A stretch of 11,290 nucleotides of DNA, taken from an uncultured Lachnospiraceae bacterium (GTDB lineage Bacteria; Bacillota; Clostridia; Lachnospirales; Lachnospiraceae). The notes below the pieces were generated by a model. The model searched no databases, was not told where the DNA came from, and saw nothing but the letters and a program-made list of their open reading frames with translations. Position 1 is the stretch's first letter; every line of letters starts with the position of its first letter. The stretch is taken from the NCBI GenBank assembly GCA_947177925.1, contig CAMWWJ010000079.1, forward strand, positions 1-11,290. Direction: 5' to 3'. The position numbers and the translations under genes are program-made. This document shows, one piece after another, positions 1-6,878 of the stretch.

Positions 1-317
1 ATTCCAGCAAATGCGGTTAACAGCTCCTTACCGATTCCCTGTTGTCCCATGAAGCTTTTTCCCAAAAAGAATGCATAGAGAAATCCGTTGCAAATCAAAT
101 AAGGAACCAGAAGTCTTTTTGCTTTTTTACCCGCAAAGGCGAAGAGCCCCTCCTCCTTATTGTAAAACGTCATACCTGCCGCCACGAAAAAGACAGGCAC
201 ATAAAACATGCCTCCGTAAAAATTCACAAAGGGAACAATCAGTTCTATGTGATTCATAAGCACAAGAAAGATGCCTAGAAACTTTGCCACGTCAATATAC
301 GCTTTCCTTGAAGCCAT
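1..317 (-). CDS. Acyltransferase family 3 membrane protein, C-terminus beyond the window edge
   Basis: The first 105 codons of a second membrane acyltransferase read from ATG 317 to the left edge without a stop. The protein begins MASRKAYIDVAKFLGIF, and the Y-I-D-x-A-K pattern followed by MNHIEL (His23) is the N-terminal signature of the Acyl_transf_3 branch that includes fucose 4-O-acetylase-like proteins. MFYVPVFFVAAGMTFY (37-52) corresponds to the usual F-H-M-P-L-F-F-x-x-S-G region, with Val-Pro and Ala-Ala-Gly in place of His-Met-Pro and Ser-Gly. A basic patch KKAKRLLVPYL (64-74) follows, as is common in the family. AAGGAG eight bases upstream gives a clear start, and only three bases separate it from the preceding stop. 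It is the last gene visible in the operon. Confidence 0.82.
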   Translation of the reverse strand, partial: MASRKAYIDVAKFLGIFLVLMNHIELIVPFVNFYGGMFYVPVFFVAAGMTFYNKEEGLFAFAGKKAKRLLVPYLICNGFLYAFFLGKSFMGQQGIGKELLTAFAG

Positions 318-320
318 CCT

Positions 321-1487
321 TTATGCTCCTTTTTGAAATAATTTCTTAGTGACGGATTCCGCAAGCCTGATGCCCGGCTTTTCCACAAAGCGGTGCAAAA
401 GCCATGACAGTCCTGTACAGACAGCAATAGTCAGAATATAATTCATCAGCGCCAGCACATGATAATTTACCCTATCCTTCAGCCATAAGTAAAAGACAGA
501 GCTTACCGTACACAGCACCGGGAAATGAATTAAATAAAAGCAATAGGAGATCTCACAGAAAAAGTCAAATACCCTGCCCGTAAGAGCCTTTTGCAGCTTT
601 TCCAAAGAACAGCAGCAAAACAGCACTACTGTGCCGGCTCCAATATAATACAAAAGCACTTTTGCCGGAAACAGTCCGTAAACCGACTGTTTAACAACCT
701 GGCTGTACTCTCCGATAGGAGGATAGGTGGCAATCAACAATGCTCCAAAAAAGCCAAGCCATAAAAGCCACTTCTGCTCCTGCAGCTTCTTTACCCATTT
801 GTAATCATTGTATAGCAGGTCTCCTGCCACCATGCCGCATATAGGAGCTAAAAAGTCCCCTCTTGCAAGCAAAAGTGCGCTGACACCATAAACCACATAT
901 CTTGCCCTGCTTTTTCCAAAAAGTACCAGAATAGCAGATACCAGCAAACTGCCCAAAAACTCATAATAGATAAACCACAATGGACCATTGTAGGTATTGG
1001 CCTCCCAGAAAAAACAGTCCCAAAGTGCTTCCTTTGCCGCTCCAAAAATACTTGGCGGAAACTGGTTATAGCTTCCAAAAAAGGTCACAGAGTTAGCCGC
1101 CACTGCCGCTTCGGCATTTTTATAGCAGCCCGCATACATCAACACCGCCGCCAGCACGTTTACAAATAAGATCGGCACTACCAGACGGAAATATTTTTTA
1201 AAGGCGCCTTCTCCGATAGCCGTTTCCTTTCCGGTAAGAAAATATTTTCTTGCCACAAAAAAACCGCTTAGAATCAAAAACAGACGTACCGTAAATTTTC
1301 CTGCCGATATGATATTTAACGGCGAACAGCCAATGATTGCCTCAATTCCCATGTCTGTGTGGGAATCCGCCGGATCCAGACTGTAAATTGCCGGATAGAA
1401 GGCATTAAAAAAATGTACATGAAATACGCACAAAAAGGAGAGCACCTTTATACCGTTGAGAAAATTCAATCTTTCTACCTTTTTCAT
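321..1487 (-). CDS. Acyltransferase family 3 membrane protein (OafA-like O-acyltransferase)
   Basis: This 388-residue integral membrane acyltransferase has about ten helices. The family O-acetylates surface glycans using a cytosolic acyl-CoA. The N-terminus LNFLNGIKVLSFLCVFHVHFF (7-27) has the usual Acyl_transf_3 layout, with His23 or His25 as the likely conserved histidine. SAGKFTVRLFLILSGFFVARK (61-81) is the characteristic second helix region, containing Arg68 and the L-S-G-F motif. ISYCFYLIHFPVL near the C-terminal end matches the typical late motif with its His. GGGAGG four bases before ATG 1487 supports the start, which overlaps the preceding stop as ATGA. A second, different acyltransferase follows three bases after its stop. 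It probably acetylates a sugar of the polymer; the exact acyl group and position are unknown. Confidence 0.88.
   Translation of the reverse strand: MKKVERLNFLNGIKVLSFLCVFHVHFFNAFYPAIYSLDPADSHTDMGIEAIIGCSPLNIISAGKFTVRLFLILSGFFVARKYFLTGKETAIGEGAFKKYFRLVVPILFVNVLAAVLMYAGCYKNAEAAVAANSVTFFGSYNQFPPSIFGAAKEALWDCFFWEANTYNGPLWFIYYEFLGSLLVSAILVLFGKSRARYVVYGVSALLLARGDFLAPICGMVAGDLLYNDYKWVKKLQEQKWLLWLGFFGALLIATYPPIGEYSQVVKQSVYGLFPAKVLLYYIGAGTVVLFCCCSLEKLQKALTGRVFDFFCEISYCFYLIHFPVLCTVSSVFYLWLKDRVNYHVLALMNYILTIAVCTGLSWLLHRFVEKPGIRLAESVTKKLFQKGA
326..331 (-). promoter_or_regulatory. Ribosome-binding site of the partial acyltransferase
   Basis: AAGGAG lies eight bases before ATG 317, inside the end of the upstream acyltransferase gene. 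It confirms that the open frame running off the left edge is a translated gene even though its end is not visible. Confidence 0.65.
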
Positions 1488-2521
1488 GTTTCCTCCCGAA
1501 TCAAATCCATAATCAGTACAAGGGATACTGCTGCCACCAAAGCCATGGGCATTACGCTTTCTCCCCGAAAATAAGCGGAATAAGCCACATAAGAAATAAT
1601 CACCTGCACAAGAGGCACATAGAACTTGTGAAGCATGACAAATCCCAAAAGCACTGCTGCCACATCGGCAATCATACCGCTTCTTTCATTCATAAACGGT
1701 GCAAAATACGGTATGACCATAGCAGAAAGAACAAAAAGCCGCAGCAGTCTTTCTTTCGTAAGGGGCTTTTTACTAAGAGCCATCAACACCGCTATCATGA
1801 CTCCAAGGCAGATTACGAACCAGAATGCTGCCTGACTGTATTCCGTTACAAATTTATCCATGCCGAATATCTGATAGATATTGGGATAATGATAGCTTAA
1901 CAGGGCTTCTCCCCTGCTTTCCTTCAAAAGAGCTTCTGCCTGTATGAAAGAAAGCCTGACCGGAAGGATTCCTGTAACAAGCAGCCTGTTTCCCAGCAGA
2001 CCTGCAAGTGGAGCAAGAAAAGCTGCTGCCCTGACTTCCTTTTGCAAATACAGCCCTAAAAAAACAGGCAGTAGAAACAGACCATTGGCATTTAACAAAA
2101 TGCTGATTCCCAGACTGCACAGTCCAATGTTTCCTTTTCCTTTTAACGTATAGGTTATGGATAAAAGGGCAAAGAACACATATACCTGATCTCCCATTCC
2201 CCACATGGCACTGCCTGCTGCAAGAACCGGAAGCAGCAGCATGACTCCATATGCCAGAAAACCTTTTATCTTATTTCCGGTAATGCCCGTTACCGTATCC
2301 AGCATCAGTACAGCCAGAAATACATCAAAAATCATGGAAAACAGCTTCAATTGCTGAAATACCGATCCTGCGTCTTCCATAGGCACGTAAGCTATCACGC
2401 TTTCCCTCAGACAAACTCCCGCAACCGCCGTCCCTATCAGCAGCAGAATGTCCAAAGGAGCCAGGGAATATTTTTTAAACTTGATTTCTTTTACCAAAAA
2501 TTCCCGGATTGCTTTATCCAT
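1484..2521 (-). CDS. Degenerate Gpi18-like GT-C membrane paralogue
   Basis: This 345-residue polytopic protein is a clear paralogue of the gene before it. SAMWGMGD (104-111) matches GAMWAQCD; YPNIYQIFGMDKFVTEY (212-228) matches FPNIYQLIGTDTFLFEY; FYVPLVQVIISYVAYSAYF matches FYVPVITLLCSFAGYTVYL. It lacks about 50 residues of the first outer loop, including the GDYKMFFEPW region; only MED (48-50) remains there. The Lys of AFKLQ is Asn144 (LLNAN), and HMHER has become FMNER (276-280), losing both His. Asp111, Asn214, Glu279 and Arg280 are kept. The frame is open throughout, so it is not a broken gene. AGGAGG six bases before ATG 2521 is among the strongest ribosome-binding sites here. It may be an accessory subunit or an enzyme of changed specificity (inference). 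Its stop overlaps the next start as ATGA. Confidence 0.75.
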   Translation of the reverse strand: MDKAIREFLVKEIKFKKYSLAPLDILLLIGTAVAGVCLRESVIAYVPMEDAGSVFQQLKLFSMIFDVFLAVLMLDTVTGITGNKIKGFLAYGVMLLLPVLAAGSAMWGMGDQVYVFFALLSITYTLKGKGNIGLCSLGISILLNANGLFLLPVFLGLYLQKEVRAAAFLAPLAGLLGNRLLVTGILPVRLSFIQAEALLKESRGEALLSYHYPNIYQIFGMDKFVTEYSQAAFWFVICLGVMIAVLMALSKKPLTKERLLRLFVLSAMVIPYFAPFMNERSGMIADVAAVLLGFVMLHKFYVPLVQVIISYVAYSAYFRGESVMPMALVAAVSLVLIMDLIREET

Positions 2522-3713
2522 GGGCTTCCTCCTTTCCCCTTCTTATCCTTTTGTACAGAAATACTCCATGATCTGCCATTAAGAACAAAAACAGGATTGT
2601 ATAAATAAAAAGAGGCACTATATTGGTTCCCGCAAGATATACGGTATATCCCGCAAAAGAACAAAGCAGCGTAATAACAGGCACATAAAATCCCTTAGAA
2701 TCAAAAAATACATACACGATTGCCAGCACGTCAACTAAAATCGCATACCGTTCATGCATATGAGGCAGGAAAAATACTACCGTCATGGTAAGGAACATCC
2801 CCATCCTAAGCAGCATTACAGGATCCAATTCATATTCCAGTCTGGCAAAGGTATATAAAAGCAGCATAAGCGCTCCTAATGTAAGCCAGATTCCTGCATC
2901 CGCATATTCAAACAGAAACGTATCCGTTCCTATGAGCTGGTAAATATTGGGAAACTTATGGGACAGTGCATAAATATCCATGGCGCCGTTTGCCTGGAAA
3001 AAATAGACACTGATCAGCTCCCACAAGCTCTTTCCCGCAATCAGGGACGGGATGATTCCGATAAAATACATCAAAGGAAGGAAGAGAAAATGCTTTAACT
3101 TTACCTTCCCTTTCATCCAGAGAATTACATACAACGGCGCTAAAAACAGTGTCTGCAGCTTAAAGGCAAATGCCACTCCGTAAAATGCCATGGCAGGCAC
3201 CGGCTTATCCTTTAATAAAAAGTAAAGGGACCACAAAATAAAGCTGGTAAAGATAATATCGCACTGGGCCCACATGGCTCCATTGGTCAGTATAGTGGGA
3301 GCCATTAGGAAAATGCCATACCCGATGACACCATAGGTCATGGATTTCTTTCTGTCATATACGATTGCCATTACTGCAAAAGCAGCTACAAAATCAAAAA
3401 ATATGGAGACAATCTTCATCAGAAGAAGGGTATTCAAAAAAGGACAAATACTGATGCAGGAAAGAATAAACAAATAGGGCGTGGTATAATCCACATATTC
3501 AAACTCCGCTGCCAGTCCCCGAATGCCTCCTCCGGCTTCCCGCAAAGTGGCTACCCATGGTTCAAAGAACATCTTGTAATCTCCTGCTACCACATTCCTT
3601 AAAGAATAGCGCATCAAAACGGCACTGACTGTAAACAGAAAAAACAGCAGAATATCCAAAATCTTTATTCTAATATTTTTAATTTGAATCTCCTTAAACA
3701 AACCGTTTTCCAC
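2514..3713 (-). CDS. Gpi18-like GT-C membrane glycosyltransferase (intact paralogue)
   Basis: This is a 399-residue polytopic protein with about ten membrane helices. It resembles bacterial Gpi18-like mannosyltransferase-related proteins, GT-C enzymes that use a polyprenyl-phosphate sugar on the outer face. Asp45 in the first outer loop (AGDYKMFFEPW) is the probable GT-C acidic residue. Other conserved-looking sites are GAMWAQCDIIF (145-155, Asp152), AFKLQTLF (183-190, Lys185), FPNIYQLIGTD (254-264) and PHMHERY (317-323). The start is GTG at 3713, supported by AAGGAG seven bases upstream; no in-frame ATG fits better. Its stop overlaps the next gene by 8 bases. The downstream gene is a shorter paralogue that lacks several of these residues. 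The fold class is fairly sure; whether the sugar is mannose, rhamnose or another is unknown. Confidence 0.8.
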   Translation of the reverse strand: MENGLFKEIQIKNIRIKILDILLFFLFTVSAVLMRYSLRNVVAGDYKMFFEPWVATLREAGGGIRGLAAEFEYVDYTTPYLFILSCISICPFLNTLLLMKIVSIFFDFVAAFAVMAIVYDRKKSMTYGVIGYGIFLMAPTILTNGAMWAQCDIIFTSFILWSLYFLLKDKPVPAMAFYGVAFAFKLQTLFLAPLYVILWMKGKVKLKHFLFLPLMYFIGIIPSLIAGKSLWELISVYFFQANGAMDIYALSHKFPNIYQLIGTDTFLFEYADAGIWLTLGALMLLLYTFARLEYELDPVMLLRMGMFLTMTVVFFLPHMHERYAILVDVLAIVYVFFDSKGFYVPVITLLCSFAGYTVYLAGTNIVPLFIYTILFLFLMADHGVFLYKRIRRGKEEAHG

Positions 3714-3720
3714 TTTGTTT

Positions 3721-3726
3721 CTCCTT
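3721..3726 (-). promoter_or_regulatory. Ribosome-binding site for the GTG start at 3713
   Basis: AAGGAG sits seven bases before the GTG at 3713 in the 30-base gap after rmlD. The good site and spacing are the reason to accept a GTG start for the membrane glycosyltransferase. Confidence 0.65.
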
Positions 3727-3743
3727 ACTTCCTGTTTTTGTCC

Positions 3744-4586
3744 TTATAGGTTTTTCATATATTCGGAAAGTGCCTGCTCCCAATCCGCAAACATAAAGTC
3801 CGTAGTCAGCTTGAACATATAATTTTCCAGCACGGAGTAAGCAGGTCTTGCTGCAGGTGCGCCAAATTCTTCTGTAGTAATGGCTTCCACCTTTGTGCTT
3901 TTTCCTGCCTGTTTGAAGATTTCCTTTGCAAAGTCAGCCCAGTTCGTCATTCCTTCACAGGTTCCGTGGAAAATTCCATAATTTTCCGTAGAAAGAAGAC
4001 ATGCGATTGCTTTTGCCAGCTCCTTGGTGCTGGTAGGTGTTCCAAACTGGTCGTTTACTACTTTGACCGTGTCATTGGTCTCTGACAACCGGAGCATGGT
4101 CTTGATAAAGTTCTTTCCGTCTCCATAAAGCCATGCGGTACGGATAATAAAATAATCCTTTGCAAAATCCCTTACGAAGTTTTCTCCTGCTAACTTGGTT
4201 ATGCCATACATAGCCTTTGGTCCCACCGGATCGAATTCCGTATAAGGTCTTGTACCGTCACCGGAAAATACATAATCCGTAGAGATATGCATCATTTTGG
4301 CACCTGTTTCCGTAGCGGCAATGCTTAAATTCCTAGGTCCTATGGCATTAATTTTATAGGCATTGTCCATATCGGTTTCACAGCCGTCCACATTGGTGTG
4401 GGCAGCACAATTGATGATGGCATAAGGCTTTACCTCCCTTGCAAAGTCCATTACCTTATCAATATTTGTAATATCCAGTTCTCCTACGTCCGTATTCACC
4501 AGTTCATACTCTGCAGTGCCTGCATAGTGCAGATTCACCGCCCGTCCCAATTGTCCGTTACAGCCTGTTACAATTATTTTCTTCAT
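3744..4586 (-). CDS. rmlD: dTDP-4-dehydrorhamnose reductase
   Basis: This enzyme performs the last step of dTDP-L-rhamnose synthesis, the NAD(P)H-dependent reduction of dTDP-4-dehydro-L-rhamnose in the cytosol. The 280-residue length is typical. Visible landmarks are the Rossmann motif GCNGQLG (8-14), INCAAHTNVDGCE (58-70), STDYVFSGD (102-110), the catalytic YGITK (Tyr127, Lys131), IRTAWLYG, VVNDQFGTPTS and the C-terminal RPAYSVL. GGGAG seven bases before ATG 4586 supports the start. The companion genes rmlA, rmlB and rmlC are not in this window; they may lie elsewhere in the locus or genome. A related reductase of another 6-deoxyhexose cannot be excluded, but the motif set is the standard one. 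It suggests that L-rhamnose is part of the glycan. Confidence 0.92.
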   Translation of the reverse strand: MKKIIVTGCNGQLGRAVNLHYAGTAEYELVNTDVGELDITNIDKVMDFAREVKPYAIINCAAHTNVDGCETDMDNAYKINAIGPRNLSIAATETGAKMMHISTDYVFSGDGTRPYTEFDPVGPKAMYGITKLAGENFVRDFAKDYFIIRTAWLYGDGKNFIKTMLRLSETNDTVKVVNDQFGTPTSTKELAKAIACLLSTENYGIFHGTCEGMTNWADFAKEIFKQAGKSTKVEAITTEEFGAPAARPAYSVLENYMFKLTTDFMFADWEQALSEYMKNL

Positions 4587-4640
4587 GTTTTTTCTCCCTG
4601 CCTGTTTTCTATTTGATAATTCGCTTTTTCTGACTTTTGC

Positions 4641-5477
4641 TTACCAGATGGTTCTTCCTCCGTCCAACAGCACCGTTGCCCCTGTCATATAAGAGCTTGC
4701 CTCGGAAAGCATATATAAGACCGTTGCCGGATACTCTTCCGGCTTGGACATTCTCCCCATGGGAATCAAGTCGGAAAGCTTTTGGATAAATTCCGGGTCC
4801 TGTCCGTTTTCCAGACTGGCCGGACAAAGGGTATTCACCCGAACTCCCTTTTTCGCCCAATAGGTTGCCAGATATTTTGTCATTCCTATGAGACCATGCT
4901 TTACCACAGAATAGGAAACGGGCTTGATGATCTGCTCCTCCTCGGGAATACCTTCCTTTCTGTAAACCCGCTGGTCCGGAGAGATAATGCCGTAATCGGA
5001 TGCCACATTGATGACAACTCCTTTTCCCTGCTTCTCCATAACTGTCCCAAATACCTGCGCACATAGAAAGGCGCCGGTAAGCCCCACTGCCATGTCATCA
5101 TTCCAGATATCCAAAGGAAGATTGTGAAACTGTATGGCCCCCATATTATTGGAACCGCCTTCCATCTTTGGATTATTGGCAGCATTGTTGATCAGCCCGT
5201 CAATATGTCCGTACTTCTCAAGGAGTATGTCTCTTATCTCCTTAAGCTTTTCCTTTTTTGTAATATCCGTCACGAAGGTTTCCATGACTGCCTCCGGATA
5301 ATCCTTTAAGAACTGTTCCTTTACTTTTTGTAAGGGTCCCTCAAAAATATCCAGAAGCACCGGAATGCCTCCCCCTTCCAAAACCGCTTCGGTGTGGCGT
5401 CTTCCAATGAGCCCGGCGCCGCCGGTAATGACCACTACCTTTCCTTCAATTCTGAACTTTTCAAATAGAGAAGTCAT
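4641..5477 (-). CDS. Short-chain dehydrogenase/reductase, PtmA-like subgroup
   Basis: This is a classical SDR of 278 residues and probably a cytosolic NAD(P)-dependent sugar dehydrogenase. It has the cofactor motif TGGAGLIG (18-25), NNAA (97-100), the catalytic Ser160 in NVASDYG, and Tyr189/Lys193 in YSVVK, so the active site is intact. From memory, the stretches PLDIWNDDMAVGLTGAFLC, ISPDQRVY and VNTLCPASLENGQ, and the end LLDGGRTIW, resemble the PtmA-type SDRs of flagellin-glycan and legionaminic-acid-like loci. That subgroup assignment is an inference. GGAGG eight bases before ATG 5477 supports the start, which lies inside the end of the Gfo/Idh gene. A 54-base gap without a hairpin separates it from rmlD. 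The SDR call is firm; the reaction is unknown. Confidence 0.9.
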   Translation of the reverse strand: MTSLFEKFRIEGKVVVITGGAGLIGRRHTEAVLEGGGIPVLLDIFEGPLQKVKEQFLKDYPEAVMETFVTDITKKEKLKEIRDILLEKYGHIDGLINNAANNPKMEGGSNNMGAIQFHNLPLDIWNDDMAVGLTGAFLCAQVFGTVMEKQGKGVVINVASDYGIISPDQRVYRKEGIPEEEQIIKPVSYSVVKHGLIGMTKYLATYWAKKGVRVNTLCPASLENGQDPEFIQKLSDLIPMGRMSKPEEYPATVLYMLSEASSYMTGATVLLDGGRTIW

Positions 5478-6501
5478 TTATTATTCCTCCCGTCTCCATA
5501 GACTGCTTGGCTGCCATTGCCATCTGAAAACTGACAATGCCGTCCTGTAGCGATACTGCCGGTTCTTTTCCCTGTTCCACGCATCCCATGAACAGCTTCA
5601 ACTCTTCCACGAACATATCATTTCTTACAAAATCCTCAAACCGGATTTCTTCCGTTATGTCGTTTATGGATTTTACCACTGTTGCATTTAGCAGGTCCAG
5701 GGTAATCTGTCCCTTTTCTCCAACCACCTTTACAAACCGGCTGGGGGGGCTTTGATAAAAATCCGCATGTACGGAAACAGGAAAGCTTCCTTTGTCCGTA
5801 CGGATCTTATAAACAGCCTCACAATTATCCTCTACGTCAATATTCAGATTTCCGTTGATTCCTCCTGCCGCATAGACGCTTTCCGGCTTTCCGAACAAAT
5901 CGTACAGATAATCCAGCTCATGTATCATCTGATTTAGAACCACGCCGCCTCCTAAATCCTTTCTCGCCATATAGGTGTCCTTATAATCCTCGTAGGTATG
6001 CATGGTGGTAAGCCTTTCTCCCACTACCGCCCGGACGGACAAAATATTTCCAAGCTCGCCTGCGTTCAGGCACTGCTTTAAGTATTTCATTCCGGGATGA
6101 AAACGGTTTTGGAATCCCACGAATACTTTTATGTTCTTTTCCTCTGAAATCTGCAGCAACTCTTTGATTCCTTTCGGACTGTCGGATATGGGCTTTTCCA
6201 AAAAAATATGACAGCCCTCCCTGGCACATGCAATGGCACAGGGGATATGGTGTCTGGTAGGGTTGGTTACAAAGGCAGCTTCCGGCTTTTCCTGCAGAGC
6301 TTCCTCAAGGCTTAAAAAGGAGCGGATTCCGTATTCCTCCTCTAAGGATACATTTTCCCGTATTTTCATATCATCGGAAAAGGTTCTTTTCAATCCTCTT
6401 ACCCGGTAAGCAATGATATCCACACTGTTTCCGTAAAGGCGCCTGATATTCCGAAGATGTCTCTGCCCAATGCTTCCAAGACCAATCATCAATAATTTCA
6501 T
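5461..6501 (-). CDS. Gfo/Idh/MocA family NAD(P)-dependent oxidoreductase
   Basis: This cytosolic sugar oxidoreductase has 346 residues, the usual length for the family. The N-terminal Rossmann motif GLGSIGQRH (7-15) binds NAD(P). EKPIS (102-106) contains the conserved catalytic-region Lys103. LGGGVVLNQMIHELDYL (183-199) gives His194 in the catalytic region, with Asn190 where an Asp is common. The C-terminal alpha/beta domain follows. It starts inside the stop of DUF2304 (ATGA overlap) and its own stop overlaps the next gene by 17 bases, so it forms a tight pair with the following SDR. Such Gfo/Idh plus SDR pairs occur in nonulosonate and other glycan-modification loci, often with a cytidylyltransferase that is absent here. 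It probably oxidises or reduces a nucleotide-linked or phosphorylated sugar; the substrate is not readable. Confidence 0.9.
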   Translation of the reverse strand: MKLLMIGLGSIGQRHLRNIRRLYGNSVDIIAYRVRGLKRTFSDDMKIRENVSLEEEYGIRSFLSLEEALQEKPEAAFVTNPTRHHIPCAIACAREGCHIFLEKPISDSPKGIKELLQISEEKNIKVFVGFQNRFHPGMKYLKQCLNAGELGNILSVRAVVGERLTTMHTYEDYKDTYMARKDLGGGVVLNQMIHELDYLYDLFGKPESVYAAGGINGNLNIDVEDNCEAVYKIRTDKGSFPVSVHADFYQSPPSRFVKVVGEKGQITLDLLNATVVKSINDITEEIRFEDFVRNDMFVEELKLFMGCVEQGKEPAVSLQDGIVSFQMAMAAKQSMETGGIINDFSI

Positions 6502-6869
6502 GTTGTTTTTTCCTCTTTTTCCTTCATCAATTTTTCTATTTTCTCTTCATTTAATGCGACTGCCTGTGATAATTTCCTGACTCTTTCCGACATTCTGGAA
6601 AGGGTGACTGTCAAAGTAAAAATAATCAACAGGGAAAAACAGAAGCCCAGAAAAAATATCATGTTGACCGGAGCCCAGATGCCAAGCATAAGGGAAATCC
6701 GGGTCAGCAGGGTTGGAAAACAATCCAATACCAGCACGAACACTATGGCCATCAGCCAGGACAGCGCATATTTTAATTCCAGCCTTCTCCTTCTAATCAT
6801 GTTGACTATGGCTGCCAGTCCGATTACCAGACAGACACCGATAATAATCTGAATTTTTACAGTCATCAT
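6498..6869 (-). CDS. DUF2304 family small membrane protein
   Basis: This 123-residue protein has three hydrophobic segments, at about 5-23, 36-55 and 68-88. A basic cluster (RRRRLELKYALSWL, 26-39) lies after the first, and a charged heptad-like tail from about 90 to 120 is probably a cytosolic coiled coil. Size, basic cluster and the motif LKYALSWL match DUF2304, a family of undefined function often found next to DPM-type GT2 genes, as here. A plausible role is to anchor or regulate that soluble glycosyltransferase (inference). Two ATGs lie in tandem (6869 and 6866), both served by AGGA seven to ten bases upstream, so the first codon is uncertain by one residue. The stop overlaps the next start as ATGA, implying coupled translation with the oxidoreductase. 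Confidence 0.85.
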   Translation of the reverse strand: MMTVKIQIIIGVCLVIGLAAIVNMIRRRRLELKYALSWLMAIVFVLVLDCFPTLLTRISLMLGIWAPVNMIFFLGFCFSLLIIFTLTVTLSRMSERVRKLSQAVALNEEKIEKLMKEKEEKTT

Positions 6870-6878
6870 AAAAGCTTC

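Noticed and set aside
42..278. Plus-strand open frames at the left edge
   Set aside because: The minus strand here encodes the N-terminus of an Acyl_transf_3 protein with a clear ribosome-binding site. The plus-strand frames are Lys/His-rich shadows.
1854..2204. A 116-codon open frame on the minus strand inside the second GT-C paralogue
   Set aside because: The overlapping frame aligns to the neighbouring paralogue over its whole length, whereas this one has no recognisable domain or ribosome-binding site.
1484..2521. The second GT-C paralogue as a pseudogene
   Set aside because: It has an uninterrupted frame, a strong AGGAGG ribosome-binding site, full membrane topology at both ends and overlapping junctions. 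Loss of motif residues alone does not make it a pseudogene.
4609..5064. A 151-codon open frame on the minus strand inside the SDR gene
   Set aside because: It lies out of frame within a gene with full SDR motifs, has no family resemblance and is rich in Arg, Gly and Ser as expected of a shadow frame.
5743..5749. A run of seven G (seven C on the coding strand) inside the Gfo/Idh gene, as a possible phase-variation tract
   Set aside because: The tract is short, encodes an ordinary Ser-Pro-Pro-Ser in frame and sits mid-gene. I see no sign that slippage is used.
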